Shown here: piece by piece, positions 44,741 to 53,202 of the stretch
Layout: every line of letters starts with the position of its first letter
How positions within the stretch are numbered: the stretch's first letter is position 1
NCBI RefSeq assembly: GCF_023541015.1
Contig: NZ_JALNPR010000001.1
Location: 1-64,000 of the forward strand
Length of the DNA stretch: 64,000 nucleotides
Direction of reading: 5' to 3'
Origin: Marivivens donghaensis
GTDB taxonomy: Bacteria; Pseudomonadota; Alphaproteobacteria; Rhodobacterales; Rhodobacteraceae
Notes under the pieces: generated by a model
What the model saw: the letters and a program-made list of their open reading frames with translations, nothing else
Databases searched by the model: none
What the model was told of the DNA's origin: nothing
Made by a program: the position numbers and the translations under genes

Positions 44741-45993
44741 AACTGTTTACACTTTCTGCTGGCGCTATGGCGCTCACCGCAGGGATGTCTGGCGCTGCCT
44801 TCGCTCAGACCGAACTGACCATGTGGTATCACGGCGCAGGCAATGAAGTCGAAAGCCAGATCATCAACCAGATCGTTTCGGACTTTAACGCCAGCCAGTC
44901 CGACTGGTCTGTAACGCTCGAGTCGTTCCCGCAAGCTGCCTACAACGACTCCGTCACCGCTGGCGCGCTCGCTGGCAACCTGCCGGACATTCTCGACGTT
45001 GATGGACCCAACATGCCGAACTGGGCGTGGTCGGGCTATATGCAGCCGCTGCAAATCGACGAAGCCAAAATCGCCAACTTCCTCCCCGGCACCAAGGGTA
45101 TTTGGGATGGCAAGCTCTACTCGATCGGTCTTTGGGACGCAGCTGTTGCCCTCGTAACCCGTCAGTCGATCATCGATGAGCTTGGCCTGCGCACGCCGAC
45201 CCTCGAGCAGCCTTGGACCCAAGACGAATTCATGGCCGCACTTGATGCAGCAAAGGCGTCTGGCAAGTATGACTTCGCACTTGACCTCGGTACAGCTTGG
45301 ACAGGTGAATGGTTCCCATATGCATTCTCGCCGCTTCTCCAGTCGTTCGGTGGTGATATCATCGATCGTTCGTCCTACAAGTCGGCTGAAGGCGCTCTGA
45401 ACGGCGACGCAGCAAACGCTTGGGGCAACTGGTGGCAGGGTCTCTTCGCAAACGGCTACGCTCAGGCAACTCAGGACGGTGCTGACCGCGATACCGGTTT
45501 CAACACCGGTAAGTATGCCTTCTCTTGGAACGGCAACTGGGCAGCTCTCGGCACTCTCGCTGCTTATGACGACGCTCTCTTCCTTCCTGCACCTGACCTC
45601 GGCAATGGTCCGAAGATCGGTGCTGCATCCTGGCAGTTCGGCGTTTCGGCAAGCTCTGAGCACCCAGATGGTGCTTCGGCCTTCATCGAGTTCGCGCTTC
45701 AGGATAAATACCTTGCAGCATTCTCGAACGGCATTGGCCTGATCCCAGCAACCCCAGCGGCTGCTGCGATGACCGAGAACTACAAAGAAGGTGGTCCGCT
45801 CCACGGCTTCTTTGCTCTGAGCCAAGCTCAAGGCGTTCTTCGCCCTGTAACCCCTGGCTACGTTGTTCAGGCAAAAGTCTTTGAAAAGGCTGCTGCTGAC
45901 ATCGCAAACGGTGCAGACGTTGCCGACACTCTTGATGCTGCGGTCGATGAAATCGAAGCAGATATCGAGAAGAACGGCGGCTACGGCCACTAA
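44737..45993 (+). CDS. Sugar ABC transporter substrate-binding protein (CUT1), fructoside operon
   Basis: A 418-residue binding protein with signal peptide MKLFTLSAGAMALTAGMSGA and cleavage near AFAQT. LTMWYHGAGNEVE, PDILDVDGPNMPNWAWSG and SWNGNWAALGTLAAYDDALF (in part) are typical of the family that serves disaccharides and glycosides. Substrate is probably a fructose-containing sugar, judged from the linked GH32/GH68-like enzyme. A hairpin follows. Confidence 0.93.
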   Translation: MKLFTLSAGAMALTAGMSGAAFAQTELTMWYHGAGNEVESQIINQIVSDFNASQSDWSVTLESFPQAAYNDSVTAGALAGNLPDILDVDGPNMPNWAWSGYMQPLQIDEAKIANFLPGTKGIWDGKLYSIGLWDAAVALVTRQSIIDELGLRTPTLEQPWTQDEFMAALDAAKASGKYDFALDLGTAWTGEWFPYAFSPLLQSFGGDIIDRSSYKSAEGALNGDAANAWGNWWQGLFANGYAQATQDGADRDTGFNTGKYAFSWNGNWAALGTLAAYDDALFLPAPDLGNGPKIGAASWQFGVSASSEHPDGASAFIEFALQDKYLAAFSNGIGLIPATPAAAAMTENYKEGGPLHGFFALSQAQGVLRPVTPGYVVQAKVFEKAAADIANGADVADTLDAAVDEIEADIEKNGGYGH

Positions 45994-46013
45994 TCCTCCC
46001 TAGTGGATGGTTC

Positions 46014-46033
46014 TCCCGAGCTTCGGCTCGGGG
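46014..46033 (+). other. Stem-loop between binding protein and permease genes
   Basis: CCCGAGC and GCTCGGG pair around a TTCG tetraloop, extended by TTCTC/GGGAA on the flanks, about 20 bases after the binding-protein stop. No strong T-run follows; probable attenuator or 3' stabiliser. Confidence 0.6.
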
Positions 46034-46068
46034 GAACTGCTTTTCAATACGTCTTCAAGGTCAGCATT

Positions 46069-47148
46069 ATGGCGACGTCCTCCAAACTCACTTCATCGAA
46101 CCGAGCAGGATGGCTCTTCGCACTTCCGGGCTTTGGTTTGATGGTTGTCTTCATCATCCTGCCCTTCTTTTTTGCGATCGCTCTTTCCTTTACCAATCAG
46201 CGACTAATCTCTCCCAACCCGACCGAGTTTGTCGGCATGGCGAATTATAAATCGCTCCTTGGCGTAGGCATGATCACGCTTGAGCCCGAACGCGATGCAA
46301 GCGGAGATATCATTCGCGACGACAGCGGCGCGCCGACCTATCCCAAGCTTCGTAATTTCACGCGCAAGAACCCTGACTATCCCAAGCTAGACGGGATGCG
46401 CGAATGGACCAGCTGGCAATCGGGTGAAAATCGCACCTATGTCCTTGCGCGAGACGTTGTCTTTATGCGCGCCGTTCTGAACACGCTGATCTTTGTGTTG
46501 GTGGTCGCTCCGGTTCAAGGTGGTCTTGCTCTCGGACTTGCGCTGCTGATCAACCAAAGACTTCGCGGCATCAATGTCTACCGCGCGATCTATTTTATGC
46601 CCGTCGTGGTCTCGATCGTGGTTGTCTCACTTCTGTGGCGGTTCATCTATGATGGCAACAATGGTCTTCTGAACAATATCCTAAGCTCGCTCACTTTCGG
46701 TGCGTTCTCTCCGATTGATTGGCTCGGCAATCCAGATACCGCTCTTGGCTCGATCATCGGAATGTCGATCTGGCAAGCCGTTGGGTTCCACATGGTGATC
46801 TGGCTTTCTGGTCTCCAGACCATTTCGCCCACCCTTTATGAGGCAGCTGAAATCGAAGGCTCCAGCAAGTGGCAGACCTTCCGCTATGTGACCTGGCCAG
46901 GGCTTCGCAATACTGCGGTTCTTGTTCTCATCGTCATCACAATGCAGGCCTTTGCTCTCTTTAGTCAGATCGACGTTATGACGAGCGGTGGCCCTCTCGA
47001 CAGCACACAGACCATCGTCTTCCAAGCAGTTGAACGTGGCTATGGCAAACAGGACATTTCGGGCGGTTCCACTATCTCGGTGATCCTCTTCGTTATCGTT
47101 CTGTCGATTTCTCTCATCCAACGCTGGCTTACACGGGAGCGTCGCTGA
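46069..47148 (+). CDS. Sugar ABC transporter permease (MalF type), fructoside operon
   Basis: A 359-residue CUT1 permease. Between the first and second membrane segments there is a long hydrophilic stretch (about residues 55-135), larger than in many MalF-like proteins of this size. The EAA loop is EAAEIEGSSKWQTFRYVTWP (in part). I prefer ATG 46069 to the frame start at 46003, which would run through the hairpin. It overlaps the next permease by one base (TGATG). Confidence 0.9.
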   Translation: MATSSKLTSSNRAGWLFALPGFGLMVVFIILPFFFAIALSFTNQRLISPNPTEFVGMANYKSLLGVGMITLEPERDASGDIIRDDSGAPTYPKLRNFTRKNPDYPKLDGMREWTSWQSGENRTYVLARDVVFMRAVLNTLIFVLVVAPVQGGLALGLALLINQRLRGINVYRAIYFMPVVVSIVVVSLLWRFIYDGNNGLLNNILSSLTFGAFSPIDWLGNPDTALGSIIGMSIWQAVGFHMVIWLSGLQTISPTLYEAAEIEGSSKWQTFRYVTWPGLRNTAVLVLIVITMQAFALFSQIDVMTSGGPLDSTQTIVFQAVERGYGKQDISGGSTISVILFVIVLSISLIQRWLTRERR

Positions 47149-48026
47149 TGGCACTTGTTTCACCTGATAACCGCGGTCTGCGCCTTGCGACACGCTATGC
47201 GGTATTGACGATCATCGCTTTGATCTTCTGCTTTCCGCTTGTCTTCATGATTATGTCGTCGCTCAAGCCGAGCGAGCAACTTTTGCTCGACACCGCATCG
47301 CTGCGGGCATTCCTGCCAATCGGCGACATCAGTCTTGATAACTATTCGGCGGCTTTTAAACGCGCACCTGTTGGACTCTTCGTCTTTAACTCAATGCTTG
47401 TCACAGGCGTTACGGTCGTTCTCTCGCTCCTCATCTGTTCGATGACCGCGTTCTCGATCGTTTTCTTGAACTGGCGGGGGCGAGACCTTGTGCTCTCAAT
47501 CATCCTTGCGACTTTGATCGTGCCGTTCGAAACTATCGCAATTCCGATGCTTTTGCTGGCGTCCAAGCTGCCGTGGATCGGTCTTGATGGGTTTACGACT
47601 GGCTGGCTCAATACCTATCGCGTGCAGATTGTGCCGTTCATCGCGGATGGTTTGACCATCTATCTCTTCGTGCAGTATTTCAAAGATCTACCGCACGAGT
47701 TGATCGAAGCCTCTCGCGTCGAGGGTGCGAGCTGGGGCCAGATTTACCGCCGCATTGTGATGCCGCTTGCCGGACCTGTGCTTGCGACCGCAGCGATCCT
47801 TAAGTTTCTGGCGATGTATAACCAGTATCTGTGGCCGCTTATGGTCGTGCAGCAGGAGCAATACCGTCCTGTCATGGTTGGGCTTCAATACTTCTTCCAG
47901 CTCAACATCGCTTGGGGCGAGATCATGGCCTACCTCAGCCTGATCACTGTGCCCGTTCTTGCCTTCTATCTCTTCTTGCAACGTGCCTTCATCGCGTCGA
48001 TCGCATCGACGGGCGTCAAAGGCTAA
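47148..48026 (+). CDS. Sugar ABC transporter permease (MalG type), fructoside operon
   Basis: A 292-residue CUT1 permease with six membrane segments and the EAA loop EASRVEGASWGQIYRRIVMP (in part). It ends in the usual MalG-type QRAFIASIASTGVKG. Partner of the preceding permease and of the ATPase at 49.0 kb. Confidence 0.93.
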   Translation: MALVSPDNRGLRLATRYAVLTIIALIFCFPLVFMIMSSLKPSEQLLLDTASLRAFLPIGDISLDNYSAAFKRAPVGLFVFNSMLVTGVTVVLSLLICSMTAFSIVFLNWRGRDLVLSIILATLIVPFETIAIPMLLLASKLPWIGLDGFTTGWLNTYRVQIVPFIADGLTIYLFVQYFKDLPHELIEASRVEGASWGQIYRRIVMPLAGPVLATAAILKFLAMYNQYLWPLMVVQQEQYRPVMVGLQYFFQLNIAWGEIMAYLSLITVPVLAFYLFLQRAFIASIASTGVKG

Positions 48027-48040
48027 TTAGGAAAACGACA

Positions 48041-49021
48041 ATGGTTCTTTCACTTGAAAACCAATGGATTTGGGACAGCTGGTATGCCTTCGATGGCGAA
48101 AAGCACCACTGCTATTTCCTCAAGGCCGACAAATCGCTGGGCGATCCTGATCTGCGCCATTTCAATGTTACTCAAGGGCATGCGGTTTCTACCGACTTGA
48201 CCAATTGGGAACACCTTGGCACCTGCCTGACCCCGTGGCGCAATGGTCCTGCTTGGGATGATAAGACCACATGGACAGGCTCCGTCGTTCAGGACGATGA
48301 CGGCCTGTGGCACCTCTTTTACACAGGAACGCGCCAAAGCGAGAGCGCACTCTATCAGCGCGTTGGTCATGCGACTTCGACAGATATGCATTCGTGGGAA
48401 CGTGTTGGCGATGGTCAGTGCCTCGACCTCACTGGACCGAATGCAAAATACTATGAATGCGAGCATGCAATTGGTCACTGGCATGACCGTGCGATGCGCG
48501 ATCCTTGGGTGATGCGCGACCCTAAAGGGGACGGGTGGCTCATGTATTTCACGGCACGTGTGCCTGGAATTGAAGAGCCAAATGGCGGCGGCGCCGTAGG
48601 CTTTGCGACCTCGCAAGACCTTATTCGGTGGGAATTGCAGCCGCCGGTATTTACCGGCGACTATGGCCAGCTCGAAGTGCCGCAGGTCTTTGAGATCAAT
48701 GGTAAGTGGTATTGCCTTTTCTGCACAGCTGCCGAGCATTGGTCCAAAGGCCGCATCGCCGAGGCTGGGGTTCCGCCTGTGACGGGCAACCATTACCTCA
48801 TCGCCGACAATCCGCGCGGTCCATGGAAAACAGCACCCGGTTTCCTTGATGGGGCATTGCCGTGCGAGCGCTATGCCGCCCGCATCGTTGAGAAAGATGG
48901 CGAGCATTTCATTCTTGGGTTTGCTGATTACGGCAAAGACAAGTTTGGCGGCTATATCCATGATCCGCAGCGTGTGCTTGTAGATGCTAATGGTCTCTTG
49001 CTGTTGGAGCAGGCGGACTGA
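48041..49021 (+). CDS. GH32/GH68-like beta-fructosidase
   Basis: A 326-residue five-bladed-propeller hydrolase, short because it lacks the C-terminal beta-sandwich of classical GH32. WIWDSWY near residue 9 carries the likely nucleophile Asp and looks like the WDSW of GH68; RDPWVM carries the transition-state Asp; Glu in QLEVPQVF is the likely acid/base. No signal peptide, so imported sugar is split inside. Sucrose or small fructosides are the probable substrates. ATG 48041 follows AGGAAAACGAC; the longer frame is a shadow of the permease gene. Confidence 0.82.
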   Translation: MVLSLENQWIWDSWYAFDGEKHHCYFLKADKSLGDPDLRHFNVTQGHAVSTDLTNWEHLGTCLTPWRNGPAWDDKTTWTGSVVQDDDGLWHLFYTGTRQSESALYQRVGHATSTDMHSWERVGDGQCLDLTGPNAKYYECEHAIGHWHDRAMRDPWVMRDPKGDGWLMYFTARVPGIEEPNGGGAVGFATSQDLIRWELQPPVFTGDYGQLEVPQVFEINGKWYCLFCTAAEHWSKGRIAEAGVPPVTGNHYLIADNPRGPWKTAPGFLDGALPCERYAARIVEKDGEHFILGFADYGKDKFGGYIHDPQRVLVDANGLLLLEQAD

Positions 49022-49024
49022 GTA

Positions 49025-50098
49025 ATGGCGGATATCTCTCTTAAGAAGCTCAAAAAATCCTATGGTCCGGTCGACGTGATTAAAGGCGTCGACATCGAGA
49101 TCAACCATGGTGAGTTTGTCGTCTTTGTGGGTCCATCTGGTTGCGGCAAGTCAACGCTTTTGCGGATGATTGCTGGGCTTGAAGATATTTCGGAAGGCGA
49201 GTTGTCCGTTGATGGGCAGGTCGTCAACGAGCTCCAACCCAAAGAGCGCGGCGTTGCGATGGTGTTCCAATCCTACGCAATTTTCCCTCATATGACTGTT
49301 CGCGAAAACGTAGCATTTGGCCTGACGATCTCCAAAACGCCCAAAGCGGAGAAAGAAGCTAAAGTTGCGGAAGCCGCACGTATCTTGCAGATGGAGCACT
49401 TGTTGGATCGCCGTCCGAGCCAGCTTTCGGGTGGTCAGCGCCAGCGCGTTGCGATTGGACGTGCGATTGTGCGCGATCCCAAAGTCTTCCTTTTTGATGA
49501 GCCGCTTTCTAACTTAGACGCGGCCCTTCGAATGGATATGCGGATGGAGATCGGCAAGCTGCACAAAGATCTCGGAGCGACCATGATCTATGTGACACAT
49601 GATCAGGTCGAAGCTATGACGCTTGCGGATAAGATCGTAGTGCTTCGCGACGGAGAAGTTCAGCAGATCGGCGCGCCGATGGAGCTTTATCACAAGCCCG
49701 CAAATCTCTTTGTTGCAAAGTTTATCGGCAGCCCGTCAATGAACTTCCTTGAGGTGGAGGTCACGGCTGCCGAAAAGGGCCACTATGTGGTTTCAAATGC
49801 GGCGCTCGCTCCGATTTCGATCCCATCTGAGATCAAGGCCAAGGTCGGCGACAAGCTCGTTCTTGGATTGCGGCCGCAATACCTCGAGCCTGAGGCGAAA
49901 GAGGGTTACGGGGTTTTGAAGGGTAAGATTAACCTAACAGAGCGTCTTGGAAGCGAGACGGTGATGAACCTTGCGATGGGTGACGGAACCACTCTGATTG
50001 CGGCCCTTCCAAAAGACGCGATTTTTGATCGCGGTACATCGATTGAGCTGTCCTTCGATCCGGTGAAAGCCCATCTCTTTCATCCTGAGACCGAATAG
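49025..50098 (+). CDS. Sugar ABC transporter ATP-binding protein, fructoside operon
   Basis: A 357-residue UgpC/MsmK-type ATPase: Walker A GPSGCGKST, signature LSGGQRQRVAIGRAIV, Walker B VFLFDEPLSNLDAALR and a C-terminal regulatory OB-like domain. It starts three bases after the hydrolase stop and closes the operon. It is clearly homologous to the ATPase at 30.8-31.8 kb but not a recent duplicate. Confidence 0.95.
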   Translation: MADISLKKLKKSYGPVDVIKGVDIEINHGEFVVFVGPSGCGKSTLLRMIAGLEDISEGELSVDGQVVNELQPKERGVAMVFQSYAIFPHMTVRENVAFGLTISKTPKAEKEAKVAEAARILQMEHLLDRRPSQLSGGQRQRVAIGRAIVRDPKVFLFDEPLSNLDAALRMDMRMEIGKLHKDLGATMIYVTHDQVEAMTLADKIVVLRDGEVQQIGAPMELYHKPANLFVAKFIGSPSMNFLEVEVTAAEKGHYVVSNAALAPISIPSEIKAKVGDKLVLGLRPQYLEPEAKEGYGVLKGKINLTERLGSETVMNLAMGDGTTLIAALPKDAIFDRGTSIELSFDPVKAHLFHPETE

Positions 50099-50114
50099 GT
50101 TTTGACAACGATCA

Positions 50115-50145
50115 AAGGGCCAACCCTAAGTCGGTTGGCCTTTTT
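50115..50145 (+). terminator. Terminator of the fructoside operon
   Basis: GGCCAACC (50,118) and GGTTGGCC (50,133) pair perfectly around a seven-base loop and run into TTTTT. It lies 20 bases after the ATPase stop. Confidence 0.92.
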
Positions 50146-50165
50146 GTTATACGAATGAACTTGAG

Positions 50166-50427
50166 GGCACTGTCAGACTAAACGTCCTTGAGCAGGGTAT
50201 GGTACGTGTTTAGCGTTTTGGTATGACCAAGCGCTCTCCATTTCGATACTTCAAGACGAGCCCAGAGGTGATCCGCTTAGCGGTCATGCTCTATGTGCGG
50301 TTCCCTCTGTCTCTTCGTAATGTGGAGGATCTCCTGCATGAGCGGGGGATCGATGTTAGCCATGAAACTATAGGTTATTGGTGGAACAGATTTGGTCCGC
50401 TGTTTGCTGCTGAAATCAGGAAGCGAA
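50166..50427 (+). mobile_element. Truncated IS6-family copy (left 262 bp)
   Basis: From the terminal repeat GGCACTGTCAGACTAA onward the sequence follows the IS6 copy at 42,726 with scattered differences. It then breaks at about 50,427, soon after FGPLFAAEIRKR of the transposase. It is in the same orientation as the complete copy, so the two bracket the LacI-fructoside module. The catalytic domain is missing and the frame runs on into antisense recombinase sequence. Confidence 0.88.
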
Positions 50428-50557
50428 CTCCTGCTCCCCGCCCTCACCCCCCAAACACCACCTCTTCCTGCTTTTCCCAACTCGCCGTCACCAGATCCGT
50501 CATCTCGCGGATGGTGATGCTCGGAACCTCCCGCCCATAGACGAGCCTCCGCAGAAC
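50428..50557 (-). pseudogene. Second fragment of the recombinase-like gene
   Basis: About 130 bases are a diverged duplicate of 42,245-42,379. Read on the minus strand they give RRLVYGREVPSITIREMTDL and SWEKQEEVVFGG, the C-terminal end of the recombinase-like pseudogene. It abuts the broken edge of the IS6 copy. Bases 50,558-50,744 hold nothing I recognise. Confidence 0.8.
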
Positions 50558-50744
50558 TCTGATACACAACAGCCCAAAAACAACACCTGAACCTTAATGT
50601 ATTCTTTCAATATGTACGTGGGTTTGTGTGCCGATATTCCGCCTGTCGACCATGCTTTTGATTGGACACTGAGCGCCCATCGTTTTTCCGGTTCAACGAA
50701 GCGTCCCATTTAGCGTCTAAATTAAAATTTAATGTCAGACGATC

Positions 50745-51044
50745 TCACAACGCGAAGATTTTACCATCGCGACGCTTTTCGATGATTTCTTGAAGCTTTT
50801 TCTGCGCTTGGGGGCCAACACCAGAAATCTGCGCTATCTGAGTTGGCTGTAGCGTCATTAGATGATCGATCAGCGATATATCGATGGCAGCTGGATCAAC
50901 GTTGCTATGAGACGTTTTGAAGTCGCGTTGACAGTCTAGGAATATCTTGACCCACACGAATGTGCTTATTTGGCGAGCTAATGGGCCGTCGACTGTTGCG
51001 AAATTTATCAAAGGCTGGTCAGCGACACGGTCGTACTTCACCAC
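50745..51044 (-). CDS. Small protein A of a divergent paralogous pair
   Basis: A 99-residue protein of unknown function. It aligns along its length with the protein encoded divergently at 51,127: shared are WVKIFLDCQRDFKT against WVQIFLHLQRDFKT, AIDISL against AVDISL, and DGKIF at the end. The segment QISGVGPQAQKKLQEI resembles a helix-hairpin-helix, a DNA-binding element. The start is GTG at 51044 after GAGGATACC. No signal peptide. Confidence 0.72.
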   Translation of the reverse strand: MVKYDRVADQPLINFATVDGPLARQISTFVWVKIFLDCQRDFKTSHSNVDPAAIDISLIDHLMTLQPTQIAQISGVGPQAQKKLQEIIEKRRDGKIFAL

Positions 51045-51126
51045 GGTATCCTCATGCTGTAATGTGAAAGCCTATCTCGAAATCGATCAATTGTGATGTG
51101 TTATTCGTTCTTGCGGAGAAAGCAAA

Positions 51127-51459
51127 GTGTCACGCACTGAGTATGATTTGGCGGCAAACCCTATTCAAGATTTTCAGTGTCCAAGTGGGAGGCTCATCGA
51201 TCTCATCCGGCCGACGATCTGGGTGCAAATTTTTTTGCACCTTCAGAGAGATTTTAAGACGCGATACGACGATGTGGAGCTTGATGCCGTAGATATCTCG
51301 CTTCTGCGTGAATTGCTTGGGATGGATGAAAGACGTCTAAAACAGTTGGCGGGTTTGGGGAAAAAGTCCCGTGAGAAACTCAAGACGATACTCTGCTATG
51401 CCGCTGACGGAAAAATTTTTGATGGGCATGGCCGGGCCGTGGTTTTCGATGAGTGTTGA
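51127..51459 (+). CDS. Small protein B of a divergent paralogous pair
   Basis: A 110-residue paralogue of the protein at 50,745-51,044, encoded on the opposite strand with 82 bases between the two starts. QLAGLGKKSREKLKTI occupies the helix-hairpin-helix-like position. It has ten extra residues after DGKIF (GHGRAVVFDEC). The start is GTG at 51127, seven bases after GGAGA. Function unknown; the divergent layout suggests shared regulation and perhaps a heteromer. Confidence 0.75.
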   Translation: MSRTEYDLAANPIQDFQCPSGRLIDLIRPTIWVQIFLHLQRDFKTRYDDVELDAVDISLLRELLGMDERRLKQLAGLGKKSREKLKTILCYAADGKIFDGHGRAVVFDEC

Positions 51460-51461
51460 TG

Positions 51462-51890
51462 TCAGCTACTGGGACTTTCAGGCGCGTCATCGTCGATGAT
51501 ACAATGGCCCGACATTGTGATAATCGCTTTTTCTCTTAGATGAACGAATTTTGAAAAGTCATAGGTTTGAGTGTCGAGGGATATGAGAGCCTCGCTGTCC
51601 GGTTCCATCGTCCTGCAGTAGAAGCTGAGCTTGCCTTCTGTCCGATTTACTTGCGTAACAAACTGGCAAAATGGGGCATTCACTGCCACGATTGCGCCCG
51701 ATGGGAGTACGCTGAAGCTCGAAGGCTGCTCCGAATATTCATCATCGATTTCACCAGTGTTCAGGTGATGTGATTTTGCCTCATCTACAACGCAAAAGAC
51801 GGAGTAGCCTCCAGTGGGTTCTTGAGCCTGGCCTTCGGTGGTGAGGGCTACAAACGGAAGTAGCATCGCAGTTAGACGCGTAATGGTCAT
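51462..51890 (-). CDS. Exported hypothetical protein
   Basis: A 142-residue protein with a signal peptide (MTITRLTAMLLPFVALTTEG, cleavage near GQAQ), so periplasmic or secreted. Four later cysteines (FCVV, PFCQF, FYCRT, GHCII) could form two disulfides. No known domain. It lies three bases after the 119-residue gene upstream and probably shares its transcript; GAGGA before the ATG supports the start. Confidence 0.7.
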   Translation of the reverse strand: MTITRLTAMLLPFVALTTEGQAQEPTGGYSVFCVVDEAKSHHLNTGEIDDEYSEQPSSFSVLPSGAIVAVNAPFCQFVTQVNRTEGKLSFYCRTMEPDSEALISLDTQTYDFSKFVHLREKAIITMSGHCIIDDDAPESPSS

Positions 51891-51893
51891 TAG

Positions 51894-52253
51894 TCAGTCC
51901 TCAGCCAAAGAATGATGAGTGGCAAGTCTCAGGTAGTGTTGCCGTGTCATCAACCTCTTGACTGTCGCATCGGATAAACGTGCAGCACAAGTGTTCTCTA
52001 TTTCTTGAACAAGAGTTTCGACTGGACGGAGTGCTAATTTTTTATCTTTCGTTTTAAGCGGCACCCGAAATTCCTGTGTCAAAACTAAAGGAGGCTGTGT
52101 CTTCTCAGATTGCAGATAGCCCGCATCTGCAAGCACTTTAATAATCGATCGAGCAAGGTGTTCAGGAACGCCAAACTTCATCATCTCAGATGTCAGGTAG
52201 TCCTGTATTCTGATTGGCGACCATCCAAAAATGAGAGAGCGAACAACTTTCAT
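51894..52253 (-). CDS. Hypothetical protein, possible winged-helix fold
   Basis: A 119-residue protein I do not recognise. The first 50 residues (IRIQDYLTSEMMKFGVPEHL then IIKVLADAGYLQSE) look like a winged helix by pattern of hydrophobics, which is only a suggestion. No signal peptide. First gene of a two-gene minus-strand unit with the exported protein at 51,462-51,890. Confidence 0.6.
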   Translation of the reverse strand: MKVVRSLIFGWSPIRIQDYLTSEMMKFGVPEHLARSIIKVLADAGYLQSEKTQPPLVLTQEFRVPLKTKDKKLALRPVETLVQEIENTCAARLSDATVKRLMTRQHYLRLATHHSLAED

Positions 52254-52380
52254 GAAGCTTACATCACGTAAAAAAGAGGCATAATTATGACTAATCTGTG
52301 GTCCACTAAGGCATCGACAGTTTCGAGCTTATAAAGTCTAAGCAACCGAATGTTGGAGTAGGCAACGGAAGGTGAAGATC

Positions 52381-53055
52381 ATGCGCTTCTATAAACATGA
52401 TGTCGAGCGACTTGCTCAACTTCTCTCGTCTTCAGATGCTACCCAGCGCATCGATATGAAGCTCAGTGAGCTGGATGGGTATCTTACGGCAGTGTTCTTG
52501 TGTCCAGAATTTGTACCTCCATCAAGCTGGCTCACAGATTTATTCAAAGGAAAAGTTCCTGAGAAATTCCCTCGTGGCAAAGTTGCTGATCTGGTCGTTG
52601 AAAATATTGTCGGCCACCTCGAATACATCGCCGATAGGGCAAAGACTCGACAGCGATTGCAGCCTATTTTTTCAAATGTTGAGGACACAGATCAAGTTTC
52701 ATGGCAGCCTTGGGTTCAAGGCTTCAACCGTGGCGTAGCTCTCCGGAAAGATGTCTGGGAGGCGTTGTTCGATCATAGTGAGGAGGTTACGCGAAGTGCT
52801 CTGAGCCTCTTTTTAGTTCTCAATGAAATAGCCGAAGGTCAAAGTGATTTTGACGACCAACTTATCCACGCGTTTTCTGAAGAAGCGCTGGACCTCATTC
52901 CGAATGCCTTAATTGAATTGCTGCAGCAGGCTCGTACGGACTTATTTGAACAACCGACATCTCGTCAAAAGCGTCAAATTAAAAAGCCAAAACGAAATGA
53001 CCCATGCACTTGTGGGTCTGGATATTTATATAAGCAGTGCTGTGGGAAAAATTGA
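52381..53055 (+). CDS. YecA/UPF0149-type protein with C-terminal SEC-C zinc motif
   Basis: A 224-residue protein. Residues 1-180 match the YgfB/YecA helical fold (LDGYLTAVFLCPEFVPPSSW; WVQGFNRGVAL). After a basic linker the end is NDPCTCGSGYLYKQCCGKN, a SEC-C motif (CXCX8CC) that binds zinc and, in SecA, links to SecB or ribosomes. The function of these fusions is unknown. I use ATG 52381, six bases after AAGGTGA; GTG 52372 is the alternative. Confidence 0.88.
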   Translation: MRFYKHDVERLAQLLSSSDATQRIDMKLSELDGYLTAVFLCPEFVPPSSWLTDLFKGKVPEKFPRGKVADLVVENIVGHLEYIADRAKTRQRLQPIFSNVEDTDQVSWQPWVQGFNRGVALRKDVWEALFDHSEEVTRSALSLFLVLNEIAEGQSDFDDQLIHAFSEEALDLIPNALIELLQQARTDLFEQPTSRQKRQIKKPKRNDPCTCGSGYLYKQCCGKN

Positions 53056-53202
53056 CGCCAGCGGCTTCGAGACCAAAACCTAGGACATATTCATTTCCAG
53101 GTATTGCATGTCGGATAGTATTTAGTGGGAGGCGAGAGTGCCCCAGGGTCTGTATGCCCTATAAGGCACATCTATCAGCGTTAGCACTTTGAGGTAGCGG
53201 CA

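Noticed and set aside
44554-45990. 478-codon open frame antisense to the second sugar-binding protein
   Set aside because: Opposite a binding protein with signal peptide in an ATGA-coupled operon; no domain in the antisense frame.
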